64,000 nucleotides of DNA, from assembly GCF_005877005.1 (NCBI RefSeq), contig NZ_SSNH01000002.1:186001-250000 (forward strand), read 5' to 3'. The notes beneath the pieces were generated by a model that did not search any database, was not told the origin of the DNA, and was given only the letters and a program-made list of their open reading frames with translations. Below, piece after piece: positions 19,617 through 29,301 of this stretch. Source of the stretch: Sinomonas susongensis. GTDB taxonomy: Bacteria; Actinomycetota; Actinomycetes; Actinomycetales; Micrococcaceae. Numbering within the stretch: position 1 is the first letter of the stretch; each line of letters opens with the position of its first letter. Both the position numbers and the translations under genes were made by a program.

Positions 19617-20297
19617 TCAGTCCGTCGGGTCCTCGCCCCGGGTCAGGCGGTCCCATCCGTCGATCTCGTCGACGCGGGCGCGGGCAGCGGCAGCCCCAGG
19701 TTGCGCCGGCTCGCCGTGTGAGCCGCTCGCGCGTCCCCGGCGCCCCGACGCGGCGTCGTACCTCGTGCGGGTGGGCCAATGCCTGGCGGCGATTATCGCG
19801 AGGACTCCGCACAGCGCGAGCAGGGCGCCGGCGACCGCGGCGGCGGCGGGGAACCAGGTGAGCACCGTCGTCGCGGGTCCCCCCGAGACGCCCGTGGCCT
19901 TGGCGATCGAACTGGCGGCGGCCGCCCTCGGGTCCGCCATCACGGCGATGCAGGAGGCGGCGACGCCGAACCCGGCCAGGACGACCACCACGCTCGCGAC
20001 GAGGCGACCGATGCGGCCCGCGACGGCCGCTGCCAGGACGCCGGCGAGGCCCACGAGCGCCAGGGCAGTCACGGCGGTCGCCGCGTTGCTCCCCTGGACC
20101 ATCACGTGGGCCGTGCGCACCGCCGCGCCCTGGACGTCCGCGTCGATCCAGGTCTGCGTGGTCGATGCGAACGCAAGGATCGCCACGAGGACGCTGAGCC
20201 CGACGACGGTCGACTTCCGCGCCCACGCGGGCACTCGCGCCGGCTCGTGGCCGGCCGACGGGACGGTGTTCGCAGTTCCGGTCACGCTAGATCCCAT
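19617..20297 (-). CDS. Trp-biosynthesis-associated membrane protein (TIGR02234 type)
   Basis: A 226-residue integral membrane protein with four hydrophobic segments and the pattern of the actinobacterial Trp-operon membrane family: TQTWIDA after the first helix, repeated Ala/Val-rich helices, a [12 protein letters not shown] segment, and a C-terminal cytoplasmic tail with [13 protein letters not shown]. The function of the family is not known; linkage to trpE-trpC is what defines it. The ATG lies 11 nt inside the trpE end; a GTG four codons inside would follow the trpE stop directly. It is transcribed with trpE and the small two-TM gene. Confidence 0.87.
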   Translation of the reverse strand: MGSSVTGTANTVPSAGHEPARVPAWARKSTVVGLSVLVAILAFASTTQTWIDADVQGAAVRTAHVMVQGSNAATAVTALALVGLAGVLAAAVAGRIGRLVASVVVVLAGFGVAASCIAVMADPRAAAASSIAKATGVSGGPATTVLTWFPAAAAVAGALLALCGVLAIIAARHWPTRTRYDAASGRRGRASGSHGEPAQPGAAAARARVDEIDGWDRLTRGEDPTD

Positions 20298-21843
20298 CCC
20301 CGACGCCCGGCAGCGTCGCCGCAGACCGCAGTGCGGAGGCTGTGTGCACGGCGCGCAGCGGTGCCGCGGCCTTGTTGACGGACTCGAGCGCCTCGGCTAC
20401 CGGATCCGAGTCGGCGACGATTCCGCCTCCCGACTGCACGTACGCCCGGCCCTCCCGCAGCAGGGCGGTGCGGATCGCGATGGCCATGTCCATGTCGCCC
20501 GCGAAGTCGAAATAGCCGACGACGCCACCGTACACGCCGCGGCGCCTCGGCTCGACCTCGTCGAGAAGCCGCAGGGCGCGCGGTTTGGGAGCGCCGGAGA
20601 GCGTCCCCGCGGGGAACGTTGCGGCGAGCACGTCGTAGGCCGTCGCGTCCGGCCGAAGACGGCCGTCGACGGTCGAGACGAGGTGCATGATGTGGCTGAA
20701 CCGCTCGACCGCCATGAACTCGCTGACCTCGACGGTTCCGGGGCGGCACACCTTCGAGAGGTCGTTCCGGGCGAGGTCGACGAGCATGAGGTGCTCGGCG
20801 CGCTCCTTGTCGTCCGCGAGGAGCTCCTCGGCGAGGGCCCGATCGGCCTCGACGGTCGGCCCGCGCGGGCGCGAGCCTGCGATCGGGTGGGTGACGACTT
20901 GATCTCCCGTGACCGTGACGAGGGCCTCGGGCGAGGAGCCGACGATCGAGTATTCGCGCCCGTCCGCGTCCGCGAGGCTCAGCAGGTACATGTAGGGGCT
21001 GGGGTTCATGGCCCGGAGGATCCGGTAGACATCGAGCGGCGGGGCGGCGAAGTCGAGTTCGAAACGGCGCGAGATGACGACCTGGAAGACTTCGCCGTCG
21101 ACGATGGCCTCCTTGCCGCGGGCAATCGCGGCGAGGTACCCGGATTCCTCCCAGTTCTCGACGACCTTGTCGCGGTAGTCCACCACGGGCCCGAGGACGG
21201 AGACCGCAGCGTGCGCGGGCTCCAGGACGCGCTCGACCATGCGGGTCAGGCGTGCCACGGCGTCGCGCCAGGCCTCGTCCACGCGGTCGTTGCTGTTGTC
21301 GAAGTTGATCGCATTGGCGACAAGGGTCACCGTCCCGTCCACGTTGTCGTGCACGGCCAGGTCGGTCACGAGGTTCATGGCGAGCTCGGGCAGCTCGAGA
21401 TCGTCCTCGGGCGGCGAGAGGAGCTTCTCCCAGCGACGCACGGCCTCCCAGCCGACGAAGCCGACCATCCCCGACGTGAGCGGGGGCAGGGAGTCGAACC
21501 GCTCGGTGCGCAGCGCGGCGACGGTGTCGCGCAGCGCCTCGAGCGGGTTGCCCTGCGTGGGCACACCGACGGGCGGCTCACCCGTCCAGTATGCCTGGCC
21601 GTCCTTGCTCGTGAGGGTAGCCCTGGACTCGGCCCCGATGAACGAATAGCGCGACCACGAGCCGCCGACCGCCGCGGACTCGAACAGGAAGGTCCCCGGA
21701 TGCCCGTCCGCGAGCTTGCGGTACAGGCTGATGGGGGTCTCGGCGTCGGCCAGCAGCTTCACGCGCACGGGGATGACGCGGCGGTCGGCGGCGAGCTTCC
21801 TGAACTCCCCGAGCGTGGGTTCGATGACTCCTAGGTCCAGCAT
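20287..21843 (-). CDS. trpE: Anthranilate synthase component I
   Basis: Converts chorismate to anthranilate with ammonia from a TrpG/PabA glutaminase that is not in the window. Conserved blocks seen are FLFESAAVGGSWSRYSFIG (Trp-sensing N-terminal domain), GSSPEALV, HPIAGSRPRG, EHLMLVDLARNDLSKVC and FPAGTLSGAPKPRALRLLDE. I start at the ATG giving MLDLGVIEPTLGEF, where family conservation begins. The frame stays open upstream to an ATG at 21,960, adding a Pro-rich 39-residue extension that overlaps hisI by 38 nt; this cannot be excluded. No trp attenuator with tandem Trp codons is evident. It follows hisI. Confidence 0.95.
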   Translation of the reverse strand: MLDLGVIEPTLGEFRKLAADRRVIPVRVKLLADAETPISLYRKLADGHPGTFLFESAAVGGSWSRYSFIGAESRATLTSKDGQAYWTGEPPVGVPTQGNPLEALRDTVAALRTERFDSLPPLTSGMVGFVGWEAVRRWEKLLSPPEDDLELPELAMNLVTDLAVHDNVDGTVTLVANAINFDNSNDRVDEAWRDAVARLTRMVERVLEPAHAAVSVLGPVVDYRDKVVENWEESGYLAAIARGKEAIVDGEVFQVVISRRFELDFAAPPLDVYRILRAMNPSPYMYLLSLADADGREYSIVGSSPEALVTVTGDQVVTHPIAGSRPRGPTVEADRALAEELLADDKERAEHLMLVDLARNDLSKVCRPGTVEVSEFMAVERFSHIMHLVSTVDGRLRPDATAYDVLAATFPAGTLSGAPKPRALRLLDEVEPRRRGVYGGVVGYFDFAGDMDMAIAIRTALLREGRAYVQSGGGIVADSDPVAEALESVNKAAAPLRAVHTASALRSAATLPGVGDGI

Positions 21844-21922
21844 GGCTTGGGTGGGGGGCCTTCCGTAGGCGGGCGGGTAGGGGCGGGTGGCGGGCGGTGT
21901 GGTCCGAGAGGCCGGGTGGGCT

Positions 21923-22351
21923 TCAGGCTTGGCCGACGACGGCGGGAAGGCCTCTGCCATCGAAGCATGTCCTCGTGCCGGTGTGGCAGGCCGCGCCGAC
22001 CTGGTCCACCTGGACGAGCAGGGCGTCTCCGTCACAGTCGAGGGACACCGACTTGACCCACTGGACGTGCCCGGACGTGTCGCCCTTGCGCCAGTACTCC
22101 TGCCTCGAACGCGACCAGAACGTCACGCGGCCGCTCGTGAGCGTGCGCCGCAGCGCCTCGTCGTCCATCCACCCCACCATGAGCACCTCGAGGGTGTCGT
22201 ACTGCTGGACGACGGCGGCCACGAGCCCCGCCGCGTCTCGCTTGAGGCGCTCGGCGACGTCGGCGGCGAGGCCGGGTAGGCCGACGTCGCCCGCCGCCTC
22301 TTCTGGGGCGGTCCGGACGCGCTTGGAGGTGGGCTCATTCTGCTCAGACAT
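21923..22351 (-). CDS. hisI: Phosphoribosyl-AMP cyclohydrolase
   Basis: Third step of histidine synthesis, a zinc/magnesium hydrolase. The 142 residues carry [20 protein letters not shown], the metal ligands in [12 protein letters not shown], and the zinc cysteines in CHTGTRTCF. There is no fused HisE; hisE is a separate gene 2.5 kb away. TAGACT ends 7 nt before the ATG, consistent with a leaderless promoter, though GAGGGG could also act as a ribosome site. It heads the hisI-trpE-trpCBA unit and diverges from the DinB-like gene. Confidence 0.97.
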   Translation of the reverse strand: MSEQNEPTSKRVRTAPEEAAGDVGLPGLAADVAERLKRDAAGLVAAVVQQYDTLEVLMVGWMDDEALRRTLTSGRVTFWSRSRQEYWRKGDTSGHVQWVKSVSLDCDGDALLVQVDQVGAACHTGTRTCFDGRGLPAVVGQA

Positions 22352-22429
22352 CCCCTCAAGTCTAGTGGTCGGCGGGGCCCGGCCCGACCGTGCGCGCAGG
22401 CGCCCCCGCGCGTGCTAGTTTCGCTAGTG

Positions 22430-23074
22430 ATGCACTTCGTTCCGCCATCCCGGGAAGTCCTGGCCGAGACCTTGCTCGCGGCCGGACCGAACGCGCCCAC
22501 CCTGTGCGAGGGGTGGGCCACCAAGGAGCTCGCGGCCCACCTCTACCTCCGCGAGCGGAACGCGCGCGTCGGATTCGGCCTCGCCGTCCGCCGGCTTCGC
22601 GGCGTGTCCGACGCCGCGACGGCACGGCTCGCAGCGAAGTCGTCCACGCCGAGTGCCTATGCCCAGCTCGTCGCTTCGTTCCGGGCCGGCCCTCCGAGGA
22701 CCTCTCCGCTGCGGATCTCCCGGCTGGACGAGGCTGCGAATCTTGCGGAGTTCTTCGTGCACACCGAGGACGTGCGCCGGGCCACCGAGCGCTGGGCCCC
22801 ACGCGCACTCGACGACGGGTACGCGGACGCCCTGTGGGAGCACCTCGTGCGGCAGGCCGCAATCCTCTACCGCGGCGTCGATCTCGGCATCGTGCTCGTC
22901 AGCCCCCACGGCCCCCGTCACGTGGCCAAGCGGGCGGCAGTCTCGGTGGCGATCGTCGGCGAGCCCGGCGAACTCCTCCTGCACGCGACGGGCCGCGGTT
23001 CGCACGCGCTCGTGACGTTCGAGGGGCAGCCCGACGCCGTGGCGCTCCTCACCGCCGCCGACGTCGGCTTCTAG
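22430..23074 (+). CDS. TIGR03085-family DinB-like metal-binding protein
   Basis: A 214-residue protein of the mycothiol-dependent maleylpyruvate isomerase/DinB four-helix fold, recognised from MHFVPPSREVLAETLLAAG, TLCEGWATKELAAHLYLRER (the conserved Trp and His) and AEFFVHTEDVRRA (second His motif). These histidines would form a metal site. Family members occur only in actinobacteria, and their reaction is unknown; a mycothiol-related role is inference from the fold. ATG start with TAGTTT ending 8 nt before it (leaderless type). It converges with hisF. Confidence 0.85.
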   Translation: MHFVPPSREVLAETLLAAGPNAPTLCEGWATKELAAHLYLRERNARVGFGLAVRRLRGVSDAATARLAAKSSTPSAYAQLVASFRAGPPRTSPLRISRLDEAANLAEFFVHTEDVRRATERWAPRALDDGYADALWEHLVRQAAILYRGVDLGIVLVSPHGPRHVAKRAAVSVAIVGEPGELLLHATGRGSHALVTFEGQPDAVALLTAADVGF

Positions 23075-23095
23075 CCGCCGGCCCTGCTCCTCCGT

Positions 23096-23869
23096 TCAGC
23101 GGACCTCGTGCCCCGCGGCGCGGATCGCGTCCTTCACCTGACGGATCATGTCGTCGGGGCCGAAGTGGAACATCGACGCCGCGAGCACGGCGTCGGCCCC
23201 CGCACTGATGGCGGGCGGGAAGTGCTCGGGAGCTCCCGCTCCCCCTGAGGCGATGAGCGGGACGGCGACCGCCGCACGGATCAGCCGGATCAGCTCGAGG
23301 TCGAAACCCTCCTTCGTGCCGTCGGCGTCGATCGAGTTCAGGAGGATCTCCCCCACCCCCCGGTCGGCGGCCTCCTTCGCCCACTGGACGGCGTCGATGC
23401 CCGTCCCGCGGCGTCCCCCGTGCGTCGTCACCTCGAAGCCGGAAGGCGTGCTGGCCTCCCCCTGGACACGTCGCGCGTCGACGGAGAGGACCAGGACCTG
23501 TGACCCGAAATGCCGCGTGATCTCGTCGATTACGTCGGGTCTCGCGATGGCCGCCGTGTTGATCGAGGCCTTGTCCGCCCCGTCGCGGAGGAGGCGGTCG
23601 ACCTCCGCGACTCCCCGGACACCTCCGCCCACGGTGAGCGGGATGAAGACCTCCTCGGCAGTGCGGCGGACGACGTCGAACGTCGTCTCGCGCTCCGACG
23701 ACGACGCGGTGACGTCGAGGAACGTGAGTTCGTCGGCGCCCGCGCGGTCGTAGCGGTGGGCGAGTTCGACCGGGTCGCCGGCGTCGCGGAGACCCTTGAA
23801 GTTGACGCCCTTGACGACGCGCCCGGCGTCGACATCGAGGCATGGGATGACGCGGACGGCTACGCCCAT
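23096..23869 (-). CDS. hisF: Imidazole glycerol phosphate synthase, cyclase subunit
   Basis: Makes imidazole glycerol phosphate and AICAR from PRFAR with ammonia supplied by HisH, which is not in the window. The 257-residue TIM barrel has the catalytic Asp in [24 protein letters not shown], the second Asp in LVLSVDARR, and the phosphate loops [13 protein letters not shown] and LIASGGAG. The ATG follows GGGGAGGGGC. It comes 14 bp after hisG in a hisE-hisG-hisF run. Confidence 0.97.
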   Translation of the reverse strand: MGVAVRVIPCLDVDAGRVVKGVNFKGLRDAGDPVELAHRYDRAGADELTFLDVTASSSERETTFDVVRRTAEEVFIPLTVGGGVRGVAEVDRLLRDGADKASINTAAIARPDVIDEITRHFGSQVLVLSVDARRVQGEASTPSGFEVTTHGGRRGTGIDAVQWAKEAADRGVGEILLNSIDADGTKEGFDLELIRLIRAAVAVPLIASGGAGAPEHFPPAISAGADAVLAASMFHFGPDDMIRQVKDAIRAAGHEVR

Positions 23870-23883
23870 GGTTCGCCCCTCCC

Positions 23884-24729
23884 CTAGATCCGGCAGGCGT
23901 GGATGCTGCTCACGAGGATCGCCCGCGCACCCAGGTCGTACAGCTCGTCCATGACCCTGTTGGTGTCCCTCTTCGGGACCATCGAGCGGACGGCGACCCA
24001 TTCCGAGTCGCGCAGCGGCGAGACGGTGGGCGACTCGAGCCCCGGCGTGAGGGCAGACGCCTGCTCGACGAGCTCCTTGCGGACGTCGTAGTCCATGAGG
24101 ACGTACTTCCGGGCCACGAGCACGCCCGTGAGCCGGCGGATGAGCACCTCGATCGCGGGCACGGAATGGCCCTGCCGGCCGATGAGCACGGCCTCGGACT
24201 CGAGGATCGGATCGCCGAAGACCTCCATGCCCGCGGCCTTGAGGGTGTTGCCCGTCTCGACGACGTCGGCGATCGCATCGGCGACCCCGAGCCGCACCGA
24301 CGACTCGACCGCCCCGTCGAGGCGGACAATCCGCTCGGGCTTCACGCCCTGCTCGGCGAGGTACGTGCGGACAAGGCCGTCGTAGCTCGTCGCGACGCGG
24401 CGGCCGTCGAGCTGGGCAACCGAGACGAATTCGCCGGCGGGGCCCGCGAACCGGAAGGTCGACGCCGCGAAGCCGAGGGGCAGGAGCTCCTCGGCCTCGA
24501 CCTCGGCGTCGATGAGGAGGTCGCGCCCGGTGATGCCGACGTCGAGGGTCCCCTGGCCGACGTAGACGGCAATGTCGCGGGGGCGCAGGAAGAAGAACTC
24601 GACGTCGTTCTCGGGATCGAGCATGACAAGCTCGCGGCCCTCACGGCGCTGGCGATAGCCGGCCTCGGAAAGCATCGACGAGGCCGCCTCGGAGAGGGAG
24701 CCCTTGTTGGGAACTGCTACACGGAGCAT
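23884..24729 (-). CDS. hisG: ATP phosphoribosyltransferase (long form)
   Basis: Committed step of histidine synthesis: ATP plus PRPP to phosphoribosyl-ATP. At 281 residues it is the long, HisZ-independent form with a C-terminal ACT-like domain for histidine feedback. Conserved parts are [37 protein letters not shown] and the PRPP loop [15 protein letters not shown] start at the ATG matching family N-termini; an upstream in-frame ATG would add 25 unlike residues. It is separated from hisE by 80 bp holding a hairpin. Confidence 0.97.
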   Translation of the reverse strand: MLRVAVPNKGSLSEAASSMLSEAGYRQRREGRELVMLDPENDVEFFFLRPRDIAVYVGQGTLDVGITGRDLLIDAEVEAEELLPLGFAASTFRFAGPAGEFVSVAQLDGRRVATSYDGLVRTYLAEQGVKPERIVRLDGAVESSVRLGVADAIADVVETGNTLKAAGMEVFGDPILESEAVLIGRQGHSVPAIEVLIRRLTGVLVARKYVLMDYDVRKELVEQASALTPGLESPTVSPLRDSEWVAVRSMVPKRDTNRVMDELYDLGARAILVSSIHACRI

Positions 24730-24777
24730 GGTGGTCTTTCTGGTCTCGAAGGAGTGTGCTCGGCTTCCGCCACGGAC

Positions 24778-24800
24778 GCGCTCGAAGTGATTTCGAGCGC
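24778..24800 (-). terminator. Hairpin between hisE and hisG
   Basis: GCGCTCGAA/TTCGAGCGC, 9 bp with a 5-nt loop and no T-tract. In the operon direction it may reduce read-through from hisE or protect the hisG mRNA end. Function is inferred. Confidence 0.45.
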
Positions 24801-24809
24801 GCACCGCGG

Positions 24810-25073
24810 CTAGAGATGCGTGTACACGTCCTTGAGCGTGAGGCCCTTCGCGATCATCAGCACCTGCACGTGGTACAGGAGCTGGGAGATCTCCTCGGCG
24901 GCCGCGGCATCCGACTCGTACTCGGCCGCCATCCAGACCTCGGCGGCTTCCTCCACGATCTTCTTGCCGATGCCGTGGACCCCCGAGTCCAGTTCGACGA
25001 CGGTGCGCGAGCCCTCAGGGCGGCTCGTGGCCTTCTCGCTGAGCTCGGCGAACAGCGACTCGAAATCCTTCAC
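24810..25073 (-). CDS. hisE: Phosphoribosyl-ATP diphosphatase
   Basis: Second step of histidine synthesis, an all-alpha MazG-like pyrophosphohydrolase. The 87 residues include the metal-binding [14 protein letters not shown] helix and [16 protein letters not shown]. The start is GTG with no real Shine-Dalgarno; TAGTCT ends 7 nt before it, so a leaderless message is likely. It begins the hisE-hisG-hisF run and lies 157 bp from ribH, with no evident terminator between. Confidence 0.95.
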   Translation of the reverse strand: MKDFESLFAELSEKATSRPEGSRTVVELDSGVHGIGKKIVEEAAEVWMAAEYESDAAAAEEISQLLYHVQVLMIAKGLTLKDVYTHL

Positions 25074-25210
25074 GGGGTCAAGACTATCGGAGCGAATCCG
25101 GCCTCCCGCATCCCACGCTGCCGTGTGACTGGGCGCATGTGACGAAGCCGACAGGCCCGGAGGGGTTCGCTGGTCCCCTAGGTTTGCCCGGCCCGGGGAC
25201 CCGCTGCTTC

Positions 25211-25761
<551 letters not shown>

Positions 25762-26442
25762 TCAGTCGTTGTCGGGCTGCGTCGTGGGAAGGGCCGCCTG
25801 CACGTCGAGCGTGAGCAGGTGCGCCATGCGTTCCTTCTTCGTCTGCAGGTAGCGAAGGTTCTCGACGCGCGACGGAACCTCGGTGGGCACCATCTCGACC
25901 ACCTGGACGCCTGCCTGCGCGAGCCGGTTCTGCTTGTCCGGGTTGTTGCTCAGGAGCCGTATGTGCGTGAGGCCCATCTCGGAGAGGATCTGCGCGGCTG
26001 CGTGGTAGGAGCGGGCGTCGACCGGGAGGCCCAGCTGCTCGTTCGCCTCGACCGTGTCGAAGCCGGCCTCCTGCAGCGAGTAGGCCCGGATCTTGTTGGC
26101 GAGCCCGATGCCGCGGCCCTCGTGGCCGCGGAGGTAGAGGAGCGTTCCCCCCTGCTCTCGGATGAGCCCGAGCGCGTAGGCGAGCTGTTCCCCGCAGTCG
26201 CAGCGGTAGGAGCCGAAGACGTCGCCGGTCAGGCATTCGGAGTGGAGCCGCACGAGCGGCGCGACGCCGGGCGCGGGCGGCTCGGGCGAGCTCACCGCGA
26301 GGTGCTCCGCTCCGGTCTCCTCGTCGATCCACGCTTGCGCGACGAACTCGCCGAAGGCTGTGGGCAGCTTCACCACGGGACCACTCGTCACTGGGTGGCC
26401 GGGCCGTCTGGCTCCGTTGGCCGGGACCGTACTGGTCGTCAT
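25762..26442 (-). CDS. ribA: GTP cyclohydrolase II (stand-alone)
   Basis: First step of the pyrimidine branch of riboflavin synthesis. The 226 residues contain the zinc cysteines Cys70, Cys81 and Cys83 in CLTGDVFGSYRCDCGEQ, LRGHEGRGIGL, DARSYHAAAQ and LLSNNPDKQ. It is normally fused to RibB in actinobacteria, but here it starts 2 nt after the ribB stop in a different frame, with its own GGGGAGGA site and a ~20-residue N-terminal tail. It is a real split rather than one frame with a stop. Confidence 0.95.
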   Translation of the reverse strand: MTTSTVPANGARRPGHPVTSGPVVKLPTAFGEFVAQAWIDEETGAEHLAVSSPEPPAPGVAPLVRLHSECLTGDVFGSYRCDCGEQLAYALGLIREQGGTLLYLRGHEGRGIGLANKIRAYSLQEAGFDTVEANEQLGLPVDARSYHAAAQILSEMGLTHIRLLSNNPDKQNRLAQAGVQVVEMVPTEVPSRVENLRYLQTKKERMAHLLTLDVQAALPTTQPDND

Positions 26443-26443
26443 G

Positions 26444-27091
26444 TCATTCCTCCCCGGCGCCCCGGCGGGCCGCCACGAACTCTGCGAGGTCCTCGATGGA
26501 GATGAGCGGGCATCCATGCTCGTCCGCGAACTCCCGCAGTGCGGGGAGGCGCATCATCTCTCCATCGTCGTGGACCACTTCTGCAATCACTCCTGCCGGA
26601 GCCAAGCCTGCCAGACGGCAGAGGTCGACTGCCGCCTCGGTGTGTCCCCTGCGGGCCAGCACACCACCGTCAACCGCACGCAGCGGGAATATATGCCCCG
26701 GCCGCGTGAAGTCCGCCGCCGTCGAACGCGCGTCGGCGAGGGCCACCACGGTCTTCGAACGATCGGTCGCGCTGATTCCCGTGGACACACCGCTCCGCAG
26801 GTCGCAGGACACCGTGTAGGCGGTGCGCTTGGCGTCCTGGTTGTCCACGACCATGGGCGGGAGCGCGAGCCGGTCCGCCGTCTCGCCAGAGAGCGGGACG
26901 CAGACGACGCCGGACGTGTGCCGGATCGTCCAGCCCATGAGGGCAGGGGTGGAGAACTGGGCGGCGAAGACGATGTCGCCTTCGTTCTCACGGTTCTCAT
27001 CGTCCACGACCACGACGGGGCGCCCTGCGCGGAGGGCGTCGACTGCCGCTTGGACCGGCTCGAGCCGGGTGGTCTGCACCTGCGCGCTCAT
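26444..27091 (-). CDS. ribB: 3,4-dihydroxy-2-butanone 4-phosphate synthase (stand-alone)
   Basis: Converts ribulose 5-phosphate to the four-carbon unit of the xylene ring. The 215 residues carry the acidic metal-binding loop VVVVDDENRENEGDIVFAA, TSGVVCVPLSG, the His block RPGHIFPLRA and RRGHTEAAVDLCRLAG. The ATG overlaps the ribE stop (ATGA) with GGAGGTG upstream. It ends just before ribA; there is no fused cyclohydrolase domain. Ribulose 5-phosphate is also the product side of Rpe, encoded upstream. Confidence 0.96.
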   Translation of the reverse strand: MSAQVQTTRLEPVQAAVDALRAGRPVVVVDDENRENEGDIVFAAQFSTPALMGWTIRHTSGVVCVPLSGETADRLALPPMVVDNQDAKRTAYTVSCDLRSGVSTGISATDRSKTVVALADARSTAADFTRPGHIFPLRAVDGGVLARRGHTEAAVDLCRLAGLAPAGVIAEVVHDDGEMMRLPALREFADEHGCPLISIEDLAEFVAARRGAGEE

Positions 27092-27777
27092 GCCGACACC
27101 TCCTGTCCTGCCGGGTGGTGCCCCTGTCCTGCCGTGCTCGCGCGTCCTGCCTGTTCCGGCGCCCGGCCGTGGGGTTCGAACGAGAGCAGTCGCGCGGTGT
27201 ACTTCGCGAGGACGTCGACCTCGAGGTTGACGGCTGCGCCGACGGGCTTCGATCCCAGGCCCGTTTCCGCGAGGGTTGCAGGGATGAGCCCCACCTCGAA
27301 CCACTGGTCCTCGTCTCCGGCCGGGCTCACCCCCGTCACGGTGAGGGACACGCCGTCGACTGCGATCGAGCCCTTCTCGGCGATGTAGGGCGCCAGTGCG
27401 TCCGGCACCGAGAACCGGAGGCGATGCCAGTTCTCGAGCGGCTCGCGCTCGGCGAGGAGTCCGACGCCGTCCACGTGGCCCTGGACGACGTGCCCATCCA
27501 GACGGCCGCCCGCGGGAACGCAGCGCTCGAGGTTCACGGTGTCCCCGGCTTCGAGCCCGCCGATCGTCGTGCGGGCGAGGGACTCCCCCATGACGTCGAC
27601 CGTGAACGTGTGGCCGTCGTTGCGGGTCGCCGTGAGGCAGCACCCGTCGACGGCGATCGAGCCGCCGAGGGGAAGGTCGGCGGCGAGGGTTGGGGCCGAG
27701 AGGGTGATCACGGCGCTCTCGCCGGTCGAATCGACAGCGACGACCGTGCCGCGTTCGGCGATGATCCCGGTGAACAT
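27088..27777 (-). CDS. ribE: Riboflavin synthase alpha subunit
   Basis: Dismutates two lumazines to riboflavin. The 229 residues show the two-fold beta-barrel repeat: MFTGIIAERGTV, SIAVDGCCLTAT and MGESLARTT in the first half, and GHVVQGHVDGVG, SIAVDGVSLTVTGV and IPATLAETGLG in the second. A ~20-residue hydrophilic tail is extra. The ATG overlaps the ribD stop by one base (TGATG), and the stop overlaps ribB. Confidence 0.97.
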   Translation of the reverse strand: MFTGIIAERGTVVAVDSTGESAVITLSAPTLAADLPLGGSIAVDGCCLTATRNDGHTFTVDVMGESLARTTIGGLEAGDTVNLERCVPAGGRLDGHVVQGHVDGVGLLAEREPLENWHRLRFSVPDALAPYIAEKGSIAVDGVSLTVTGVSPAGDEDQWFEVGLIPATLAETGLGSKPVGAAVNLEVDVLAKYTARLLSFEPHGRAPEQAGRASTAGQGHHPAGQEVSA

Positions 27778-28880
27778 CAGTTGCTTCCTTCTGAGAGGGG
27801 ACGGGTCTGGTCAAGGGGCAGCGCCTCGGCGGGGCGGAGGTGGAGCCGGAGGTCGGCGCCGAGGCGGCGGACGGCTCCCCCGCCGCTCTCGTCCCACTCC
27901 CAGTGCTGGGCGTCGGAAAGGGTCCGGATGCCGAGGTCGGCCACGGAGGTCTTGCCCGCCCCGAGCAGCATGGGGGCCTGGTAGACGATGAGCTCGTCGA
28001 CGAGCCCGGCCGCGAGGAAGGCGGCGATGATCCTCGAGCCGCCCTCGACCATCACGTGGCGTACGCCGAGCTCGAAGAGCATGGCGAGTGCCTCGGCGGG
28101 GTCTTGCGTGCGGAGGTGGTGGAAGCGTCCGTCGTCGCCTCGGACCGCAGCTTGGTCAGGCACCTCGCGCAGGCCCATGACGGCGCGCAGCGGCTGATGC
28201 TCGACGAGGGCACCGTCCTCGCCGCGGGCCGTGAGCCGGGGATCGTCGATGACGACGGTCTGGCTTCCCACGAGGATGGCGTCGATCCGGCTGCGGAGGG
28301 CGTGGTTGTCCGCGAGTGACGGGGGGCAGGTGATCCACTGGCTCGTCCCGTCCTCGGCCGCTATGCGGGCGTCGAGGGTCTGGGCGATGTGAAGTGTCAC
28401 GAACGGGCGCCGGTCCAGGACGGCCGTGAGCCAGCGCTCGTTGAGGCGCGTCGCGTCCTCGGCGAGCAGGCCGGCGTCGACCGGGATCCCGGCGTCGCGC
28501 AGGGTCCGGGACCCGCCTGAGGCTACGTCGTGGGGATCGTCGATCGCGTAGACGACGCGCCCGACTCCGGCCCTGATGAGGGCCTGCGCGCACGGACCGG
28601 TGCGACCGGTGTGGTTGCAGGGTTCGAGCGTGACGTACATCGTCGCGCCCGCGAGGTCGACGCCGTCGCGCTCGGCGTTCCGGATCGCATCCGCCTCGGC
28701 GTGGGCCGTTCCCGCGCCGCGATGGAAGCCGGTGGCGAGGATCCCTCCGTCTGCCCCGACGGCGACAGCACCGACGAGGGGGTTGGCCCCGCGCACGCCC
28801 TGCGCTGCGAGTTCGAGGGCCTCGCGCATGTAGGAGATGTCCTCCGCCGTCCAGACGGCGGCTTGGGTGGCGGCGCTCAC
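27777..28880 (-). CDS. ribD: Bifunctional riboflavin deaminase/reductase
   Basis: Second and third steps of the pyrimidine branch. The 367 residues are an N-terminal cytidine-deaminase-like domain with the zinc motif GTAHAEADAI and TLEPCNHTGRTGPC, and a C-terminal DHFR-like reductase (TLDARIAAEDGTSQWIT, VMVEGGSRIIAAFL). The GTG start overlaps the stop of a 23-codon ORF by 4 nt and has GAGG 7 nt upstream. First enzyme gene after the FMN riboswitch, so it should be shut off by FMN. Confidence 0.96.
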   Translation of the reverse strand: MSAATQAAVWTAEDISYMREALELAAQGVRGANPLVGAVAVGADGGILATGFHRGAGTAHAEADAIRNAERDGVDLAGATMYVTLEPCNHTGRTGPCAQALIRAGVGRVVYAIDDPHDVASGGSRTLRDAGIPVDAGLLAEDATRLNERWLTAVLDRRPFVTLHIAQTLDARIAAEDGTSQWITCPPSLADNHALRSRIDAILVGSQTVVIDDPRLTARGEDGALVEHQPLRAVMGLREVPDQAAVRGDDGRFHHLRTQDPAEALAMLFELGVRHVMVEGGSRIIAAFLAAGLVDELIVYQAPMLLGAGKTSVADLGIRTLSDAQHWEWDESGGGAVRRLGADLRLHLRPAEALPLDQTRPLSEGSN

Positions 28881-28948
28881 GCGGCCGCCTCGGGCTGCCC
28901 CGAGGGCAGGACCGACCCGTGACCGAAGAGCCACTGCCTGATGTCCAT
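28877..28948 (-). CDS. 23-residue leader ORF between FMN riboswitch and ribD
   Basis: Begins MDIRQWLFGHGS and ends PEAAA. It has the best ribosome site in the region (AAGGAAGG, 6 nt before ATG). Its TGA overlaps the ribD GTG (GTGA), the same coupling used between the other operon genes, and the two frames differ, so it is not an N-terminal extension of RibD. It may be a leader that carries ribosomes from the riboswitch-controlled site to ribD, or a genuine micro-protein. No homolog is known to me. Confidence 0.6.
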   Translation of the reverse strand: MDIRQWLFGHGSVLPSGQPEAAA

Positions 28949-29027
28949 CGCAACCTTCCTTTCCGGACCGCAGCGGCTCCGGGGTTGCGACAGCGGCGGC
29001 GCGCCGCAGGGCACACCGCAGACTGCA

Positions 29028-29165
29028 CGTGCTTCTCCCATCCAGACTCTGACTGTCGGTACCGGAATTCCACCGGTTCAACCGAGGGCCCGCCCTTGTC
29101 TCGAGCGGACCATCGGGTCGCGGACTTTGACCGCCGGTTCGGACTTTCACCGACCCCGGAGCACG
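29028..29165 (-). promoter_or_regulatory. FMN riboswitch (RFN element)
   Basis: Conserved blocks of the RFN aptamer are present in order on the minus strand: GGGTCGGTGAAAGTCCGAAC, CCGGCGGT, AGTCCGCGACCC, GGTTGAACCGGTGGAATTCC, ACCGACAGTCAGAGTC and GGATGGGAGAAG, closed by P1 CGTGCT/AGCACG. It lies about 80 nt before the leader ORF and 150 nt before ribD. FMN binding should repress the rib operon; whether the switch acts on translation or termination is not clear, since no T-tract terminator is seen. Confidence 0.97.
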
Positions 29166-29301
29166 TTCATCTATTTCGGCCGACCGTCTCCCCGCCATGA
29201 TCACGGCTCAACCGTCGGCCTTTCACATTGTGGCACACGGCGTAGTTGCCTCCGTGACAGGGCGTCACGTTCCGCCGTTCGCCCTGAGCGGAGGCCTCAC
29301 G

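Noticed and set aside
21843-22351. Trp attenuator/leader peptide before trpE
   Set aside because: No short ORF with Trp codons; the space is the end of hisI, and the only open extension is Pro-rich.
25762-27091. Frameshifted pseudogene of fused ribBA
   Set aside because: Both parts are full length with intact motifs; ribA has its own ribosome site and start.
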